From Sphagnum compactum (lineage: Eukaryota > Bryophyta > Sphagnopsida > Sphagnales), in the NCBI GenBank assembly GCA_965153455.1, contig OZ234502.1, forward strand, positions 1,901,267 through 1,965,266: a stretch of DNA of 64,000 nucleotides. Reading direction: 5' to 3'. The position numbers and the translations under genes were made by a program. A model generated the notes under the pieces. The model was not told the DNA's origin. It did no database searches and was given only the letters and a program-made list of their open reading frames with translations. This document shows, in pieces, positions 58,363 through 64,000 of the stretch (position 1 is the first letter of the stretch; every line of letters starts with the position of its first letter).

Positions 58363-58785
58363 ATGGCGTCGCGCACGGTCACATCTTACGGGCCGCAAGC
58401 CACACAAGCGAATGAAGAACCGCCTCTAGATTCATCTCTAGATCTTACCCTGACACAGCATCCTTGTGATGAAGAATCCAAACCTCGAGAGGTGCGTGCT
58501 CGTCTTGAAGTTGAACCCCCTCGAGCCTGGTACTATCGTATTTCTCCGAACTCTCGCACCTTGGTGATCTTGCTGCAAGTCGACCCCGCTTCTGGTGACG
58601 AACCCGAGACCGTTTGTGAAGGTTGTTACGAAACTGAAGATACTTCTATCTTCGCATGGTCTTCGGTTCCCGGCGTTGGACACTATCGTTGGTTGCGCGG
58701 TCCGATTCGTCGACTGTCTCCTAATAGCAAGGCGGACTACCTAGTTCGCACCATCCGACGCATCCTAGATTTCTTGCAGCTGTGA
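58363..58785 (+). CDS. LTR-encoded 140-aa protein, copy 3
   Basis: The least damaged copy of the unknown protein. Residues 1-49 are polar and acidic with Pro and Gln; residues 54-140 hold PRAWYYRISPNSRTLVILLQ, DPASGDEPETVCEGCYETED, SIFAWSSVPGVGHYRWLRG and SKADYLVRTIRRILDFLQL. The CxxC pair is the only metal-binding-like feature, and it is too small to call a zinc finger. The C-terminus is basic and amphipathic. The ORF is flanked by its own TATA box and polyadenylation signal within the LTR. No gag, protease or known accessory protein resembles it as far as I can tell. Confidence 0.75.
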   Translation: MASRTVTSYGPQATQANEEPPLDSSLDLTLTQHPCDEESKPREVRARLEVEPPRAWYYRISPNSRTLVILLQVDPASGDEPETVCEGCYETEDTSIFAWSSVPGVGHYRWLRGPIRRLSPNSKADYLVRTIRRILDFLQL

Positions 58786-58855
58786 ACTATCACTATGGCA
58801 TAACCCAGAATTTTAAATGTACTTGTAGCTCCTTGCTAAGCTTAACCTTATTCTA

Positions 58856-58861
58856 AATAAA
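58856..58861 (+). terminator. Polyadenylation signal of solo LTR no. 3
   Basis: AATAAA in CTAAATAAATG, 71 bases downstream of the ORF stop and conserved in all three LTR copies. Confidence 0.65.
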
Positions 58862-59381
58862 TGTTTCAGTTATCATTAGATTCATGTTGCCATTGGCACA
58901 CTATCATACTATCTATTTAATCGTTGAATTGCCTCGAATTAACCTTATGTTCAACGGCTTGAAGATTGTTCTATCTCTATTAGACTTTTCATTAACACCC
59001 CCTTCAATTGCTTCGAGAATTTCTAACATGCTTGCTACTCCCTCAATACCATAACAAGACTAATGTTGTGTTGAACACCGCTAATTTTGGTGTTTACTTC
59101 TACCCCCAACCCTCTAGAGATTTCTCACCCCTAATTATGCAACAGAGTTTCTAAAACTATGGTTATAAACCTTCGTCGAATAAAAGAAGTAATCCAACTC
59201 CTTATTCACCAATAACGCACTTCAGAAAAAAAAACAAACCCCCTATGCCCCCAGGGCATTCATCATTCCCAATGAAGTCGCTAAAAGCCCTTAATAACCT
59301 TACCCCACTCAAATAACCCTGATGCAATTCTAAAAAATTGAGACTACCGCACATGGTTGTGTCGGTATGGCTCACAAAAAC

Positions 59382-59640
59382 CTATTAGAGGACACCAATA
59401 ACCAATTATAGGCTCGTTGCCTAAAACTAGTTAGCCATAAACAAGCCCTACAAGATAGAAATAAGGATTTTACTACTGTGAAAACCCAACTCCTTAAATT
59501 ACAATCAAAGAACAAACATTTAGTTGCTAAAAGTGTTGAAGCTAAAAAGGCAATCAAGAAGGTTGAAGCCTTACAATTGGAGTACAATGAACTAACCTAA
59601 ACTCATTTCAAAACCCGTAATGACAAGTAAAAACCCTACA
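59382..59640 (+). pseudogene. Coiled-coil coding fragment continuing beyond solo LTR no. 3
   Basis: In frame with the pre-insertion segment when the LTR and one target copy are removed, this DNA reads LLEDTNNQL then, after a stop, a Lys/Gln/Leu-rich coiled-coil stretch (DFTTVKTQLLKLQSKNK, SVEAKKAIKKVEALQLEYNELT). It shows that the LTR landed in an older coding region, already mutated or mutated since. Family unknown. Confidence 0.5.
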
Positions 59641-61919
59641 AATTGAGTTTGATCCGTTAACAAAGGACTAATTTTTTTTCTTGTTTTCACAATAGGGCAA
59701 ACCATTACTTTTTCATTTTTAGGCACAACAACCACCTTTTCAATCTCCCTCCCCTTTTCTACTCCTATTTCCTTTTTCTAGCAATAAGCCCATATATTCT
59801 TCTTGATTCTCCACCATTCACATCCAGTCACCACGGTCATGAAATTCCCCACTTCAGCAGTTGCCAACATCATCATTTCATGAGCTTACTTCCATCCTCC
59901 AAAACAAATGTTGACTTGATTATGTTTTGAGAAGCTTACTCATCCATGATGTTGTAGCACCCCTATTCATCTATTTCGCCCTCTCACGATGTGCCAAGAT
60001 CCTTCCTCATCCTTATAAATCACAACATTATCATCACTCTTCCCTCCTCACCACTCCCCATGCCCCACTCATCATTCGGGAAAAGAAAGGTCAACAACTA
60101 TTTCCCTTCCTTTGAGCTTCATGAAGACATTATATTATTATCCTACTTTAACCCTAATTGCTAAAAGCTTTTGAGAAATAGTGCTTTCCACTTTGTTCGT
60201 ACCTCCTTATCGAACGGTTTTAACCAATCTAAAACAAGGATAAGATAACCATGCTTTATTATAATTTGGTTAGCCTACCACCCCTTCATCCAACCAGGCC
60301 ATTCACTTTTCAATTCCAATTGGGATAAGGACACACCCTTAACATGCTCTCTTAGACTTAAGTTTACCCCAAAATGTTTTTAGTCATTCTACATTTCCTA
60401 ATCAAAATTGGGTTAAGCTAATTTGGGCCCAAGGGCGTTTGCACATTAAGGAATCCATTTTTGGAAATCAGGGGGTGATTTTTACATAGTGGTTGCTAAA
60501 CTATAAGTACTATGTGTTATTGAATGGATATAAATGTTTAAATGGGACTCACCTACTCGATTTATATCATTTCTGAAACACATAAATAAATTGTATGATA
60601 AATGTTATCATTTGAGTAAGTAATGAACTTTTGAAATTGGTTGATAAACCTAGTCATAGTCCAAAAAACCAATATGGGTTCATATTGGATAATCTATTTG
60701 TGGGAATTGTGTTTCTTCCCCCAATATCATAGATGGGTTGTTTCAATCCTAAAATGTCATTAAAAAATGATTTATTTTTATTTGAATAAAGTTATGGAAA
60801 AATGTGGAAAATTTATAAAAGTCTTTGGTGCACTAGAAACAATGATCTAAGAGATGTTTCACAAAAGAACATCCATAAGCAGTACATTAGAACCTTCAAT
60901 CATCAAATGTGTGAAAATATATATTTCACTCATGGGCATTACCACAAGGTGACATCATGGATACATGTGTCACAATCTAGTTGTAAGATGTATTTTAGGG
61001 TTGTTTTCGCAATTGCCAAATTTTGAATGGCCTTCTATGTTCGGCCCTTGTCTGTTGAAGCACAATATTTTTATTTTTAGTAGGGTTTCTGAAACACTTG
61101 CAGAATTTTGTGTGTAATATTGTTTATGTGGAATTGTATGTGGCCATAACTTTGAAGTTTCTACATCAAGTTGTGAGGATTTCAAATTTGTCATTTTCCT
61201 TGTTGTGCACTCAAATAACATACTTGCACATAATTGTGGTTGGGGTTTGTTTACTTGGTAATCACACGAAAGAAACTTTGTGCATTGAAGCTTCAGACAT
61301 GAACATGTTGGTCAGAATTGAAGATGATTTGTTTGAAGAAGGTTACAAGGGTTAGTATGACCTACTTCTACCTTTTACATTCATTGGATTGAGTTTAAAT
61401 AATAACACAATTTTTAATTTCACTTCTGATCTCCAAATTGAATATTATCCTCATTTTGAGATTGACCTTTTCCCATGGAATTGCATCAACTTTTTAAAGT
61501 GGGGTGATGTGCTTCTAATTAAGGATCTTTCTATAAAGCATCCATGGGGAATGAAGATGATAGTATTTTCTACTCAAATGAAATCTTATGTTTTTAGTAA
61601 CTAAACTATTTAACAACTAGACTATTTACGTGAGGTTTGTAGGGTTTGGACAAATGAAAACATATATTTTGATAGGCAATTGGTGGAATTATTGTGACAA
61701 TCATTTTATAGAAGTGCAAGAGGCATTGGCAAGCTTGGCAAGTTGCAATGTATTGATTTAAACAAATAGGAAGTGATTAGTGTTCTTCGAATCTTTGTAG
61801 CACTACACATGAACTTATGTTTTCTTTAGACTTAAACATCATTTGTTTTATTCCTTAAGATCATGATGTTTTATTCTTCAAACATGCTTCGTTGATAGAT
61901 GTTTGTTTGTATATGTAGG
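59641..61919. other. AT-rich intergenic DNA, no supported gene
   Basis: Openings at 59927-60115, 60802-61355 and 61389-61604 lack recognisable domains. A short block near 60625-60700 (TAATGAACTTTTGAAATTGG) resembles the dispersed repeats at 7440 and 15715. Confidence 0.45.
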
Positions 61920-62542
61920 TTGGCAAACATTTCGGTTTTCAAAGGAATGTTAAAAAAAGGACCCAAGCTTGCATACAAGCCACTGAGGCTGAGCATCTAC
62001 AAACCATTGCCACTAGGCTTGCAAGTCAAAATGCAGAGAAGTGTTAGTCTTGGGATTTATCCAAAGTTGTTCAACAACAACAACAACAAGTGGTTGAGGA
62101 AACATTTGTAGTTAATGAGCAAGTGATGGATGAACAAGAACAACGACTCGTAACAAAAGACATTTATGATTATATCAAAACAAAATTGTGGATCTACCTT
62201 TGTCTTAAAAGTTGGAAGCTTGTTATGGGTAAAACACTATCTTGTGTTATTGTTTTCATGGATCTACCTAACCATATCTTTCATGCTAAGGTTTCCATTG
62301 CTCAACAAGAAGTGATTGTTGAGGTGGCAAAAACACTAGATGAAAACAAACATGTGCAAAATAATGTTCAACTTGAAATTAAACATGTAATTTTGATTGC
62401 TGCAATTAATGTTCATATTACATCTTCAACTAGGGGTGTTGCAAGAGCATTTGGCATCCATCATAAAAACATTATGGGAGCTCTTTCACGGATGATGCTT
62501 GTGGATACATCACAAGAAATCTTGTATTATGTAACCATCTAA
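61920..62542 (+). pseudogene. Unidentified ORF fragment with possible helix-turn-helix
   Basis: After a TTTGTATATGTAG that could be a 3' splice site, one frame runs from 61922 to 62542 with a single TAG at 62045-62047. It reads FGFQRNVKKRTQACIQATEA, a run of six Gln (CAA repeats before 62090), VVEETFVVNEQV and, near the end, STRGVARAFGIHHKNIMGAL, whose spacing resembles a helix-turn-helix as found in some transposases (inference). The last residues overlap a CACTA-like terminal sequence. The family is unknown. Confidence 0.35.
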
Positions 62543-62680
62543 TTTGTGACTACATGCGACTATTTGTCATTTGTAACTATGTTTTAAAAATTTTACAACT
62601 AATAACCATCTGTTTAATTTTCTTACTGTTTTTGCAACTATGGTGCGATTACTAAATTGTACATCCTTCCATATTGATTA
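62512..62680 (+). mobile_element. CACTA-like terminal region
   Basis: CACAAGAAATCTTGTATTATG, then TAACCATCTAATTTGTGACT and ACATGCGACTATTTG aligns with 53583-53640 (CACTAAAAGAAATGTGGG...CATCCTATTTGTGACTACAT). The first bases have lost the exact CACTA. The other end, if any, is not in the window. Confidence 0.4.
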
Positions 62681-63572
62681 ACTTCTTATGTATTTCATTC
62701 AAAAATAGGCCCTTATGTTCATTTAGTTATAACTTGGTTACTATTTTTATGGTGTGCTTATACATTTTATGTACATTAAAGTGTTTTGGACTACACTAAA
62801 ATATATTTAACACACAGTCAAAGTACATGAAGCATATATTAAAACCTATTTAATATATTTAAATGTATTTAACCTATATTGAACGCATATTAAACACATA
62901 TAAATAAACAATTTCATCTTGATTTTATACTATGGTTTGTTTACAAATATACCATATTTATTTTAATTTATAATTAAATTATAATGGCGAAGTCATATTA
63001 AGATGACATAATCTTAATATAAAACCAATATTCATTATTCATAAAATAATATTATAAAAAAATCATTAAATAATGTAAAATATGGAATAATAATTAATTA
63101 ATTAAAACTGATTATTTTTTATTTCTATGAGTTGATAAATATTGATCAATTAATAATAATAAATTGATTAGGATGAAAATCATGAAATATTAATTTAATT
63201 AATTAAAATTAATTAAATAAGTTAAACACAAATAGTTGAAAACTTGCAATGCCATAAGAAAAATGTCATTAAAACTTTCCATGCCAAGAAACTTTGATCT
63301 AAAAAAAAACAGTTTTAGTCATTCGCATATTGACATTGGTGATAGTTGAAAGAAGCTAAAGAAGGTTGAAGTCCCCATTCTTAAAAGAAACTTTAAAGTT
63401 TTTTTAAAAGACAATTGAGATGACACTAACAAGGATGCAAAGCCAATTTGGTGGCATGTTTGGAATTACTGGATAACTAAGAAGAAAGGCAAGTTACTTG
63501 CCTACACCTTTGAGAGAGTGGGAGGTTTGAAGAAATAATTCTTTTATTTGGTTTTGATTTTTTCTGTATAGG
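62681..63572. other. Very AT-rich intergenic DNA
   Basis: No gene supported up to about 63400. At 63421-63530 one frame reads DAKPIWWHVWNYWITKKKGKLLAYTFERVGG and could be an exon-like fragment, but no donor site fits well. Confidence 0.4.
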
Positions 63573-63812
63573 ATCAACCACATTCTAACAAGATCAACAC
63601 ACAAAGGTTATAGTATCATTTTGTGGAACTGGGAGTACAATTACTACAAGGAAGTTGCCATTCCATTTGAAAATATGATGAAGAGAAAGCAAAAGTTTAT
63701 TGGCGGCATCTTTGTAAGCAAGTGTTGTTGCAAGGACATCATGAGAGAAATTACCATTTCAAAGTTCGAGGACATCAACCTTAATGTTTGTAGGCATGTT
63801 GTTAATTAATTG
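63573..63812 (+). CDS. Unidentified exon-like ORF
   Basis: Preceded by TTTTTTCTGTATAG, a good plant 3' splice site, the frame reads INHILTRSTHKGYSIILWNWEYNYY...FVSKCCCKDIMREITISKFEDINLNVCRHVV and ends in TAA. It has a Cys triplet and mixed charge but no known domain. It may be the last exon of a gene or a transposon fragment; the segment at 63421-63530 could be a preceding exon. Confidence 0.25.
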
Positions 63813-64000
63813 AAAACTTGTTGAAAGGATGAATGGGCGTAGTGAATTGAGTTGAAGCAATTTAAAGCCAAGGATTGGTTCACAATCCACCAGTCCTTAG
63901 TAAAATATATGTTCTGCAATTTCAAGTATGCCACACAAATCAATAGTGTTTGGGGAATAGAAATATTATTGAATAGAAAGATGATTGCCTAAATCTTTAG

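Larger units (their letters stand above)
57191..59376 (+). mobile_element. Solo LTR no. 3 (2186 bp, TSD AAAAC)
   Basis: Begins TGTGAGGCGACTTTCC and ends GGTATGGCTCACA, flanked by a perfect 5-bp target duplication AAAAC (57186-57190 and 59377-59381). In LTR order: one unit of the ~180-bp repeat (about 57460-57640), a nine-unit 26-bp CCAAT-type array (57892-58118), TATA box 58263, 140-aa ORF 58363-58785, AATAAA 58856. It is very similar to copy 1 outside the arrays. It interrupts a decayed coding region, which resumes downstream. Confidence 0.9.

Noticed and set aside
12064-58785. The three 140-aa ORFs as an ordinary dispersed host gene family
   Set aside because: Each lies at the same place within a unit that has TG...CA ends and its own 5-bp target duplication, so they moved as part of LTRs.
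1-64000. CRISPR arrays, rRNA, organelle insertions
   Set aside because: No regularly spaced repeat with unique spacers and no conserved rRNA or organelle gene sequence was seen; the tandem repeats present have diverged units without spacers.

Overview
The window looks like nuclear DNA of a land plant with a large, repeat-rich, AT-rich genome. Decayed plant-type Ty3/gypsy and Ty1/copia elements, a CACTA (En/Spm) DNA transposon, solo LTRs with 5-bp target duplications, long gene-free stretches and degenerate CCCTAA-like tracts all point this way. A gymnosperm or another large-genome lineage is plausible, but this is inference: no species-diagnostic gene is visible. No rRNA, tRNA, CRISPR or bacterial gene was found.

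Layout. 1-4.3 kb: AT-rich DNA with a 120-bp foldback and a diverged inverted fragment of the CACTA family. 4.3-7.0 kb: a complete non-autonomous CACTA element with 3-bp target duplication. 7-11.5 kb: dispersed repeats and one unidentified ORF. 11.5-14.0 kb: solo LTR no. 1. 14-25.6 kb: gene-poor, with minisatellites, telomere-like degenerate repeats and a GC-richer island carrying a possible minus-strand exon. 25.7-31.1 kb: an almost complete chromodomain Ty3/gypsy element on the minus strand, inserted in a ~70-bp tandem repeat. 31.1-36.6 kb: minisatellites and AT-rich sequence. 36.6-38.4 kb: decayed Ty1/copia. 41.6-43.6 kb: a tandem-TPR ORF of about 18 repeats. 44.0-46.7 kb: a 921-aa ORF with a Gly/Asn/Asp-rich centre. 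49.5-51.9 kb: solo LTR no. 2. 52.7-59.6 kb: decayed gypsy-related sequence split by solo LTR no. 3 (57.2-59.4 kb). 59.6-64 kb: AT-rich sequence with fragments of unknown ORFs and a CACTA-like end.

Two observations stand out. First, the three solo LTRs (2559, 2410 and 2186 bp; TGTGAG...CTCACA ends; target duplications ATGGT, AGTGG and AAAAC) each carry the same 140-aa ORF between a TATA box and a polyadenylation signal. Copies 2 and 3 differ in residues 50-140 by about 29 synonymous and only 2 amino-acid-changing codons, so the ORF evolved under purifying selection. Each LTR is therefore a self-contained small gene for an unknown protein. Second, the gypsy element lacks a recognisable initiator-tRNA primer site. 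Two bases inside its 5' LTR is an 11-base sequence perfectly complementary to the predicted first 11 bases of its own transcript, 31 bases below the TATA box. This is the arrangement of the self-priming Tf1/sushi group, and its Gag also looks sushi-like, which would be unusual in a seed plant and raises horizontal transfer as a testable idea.
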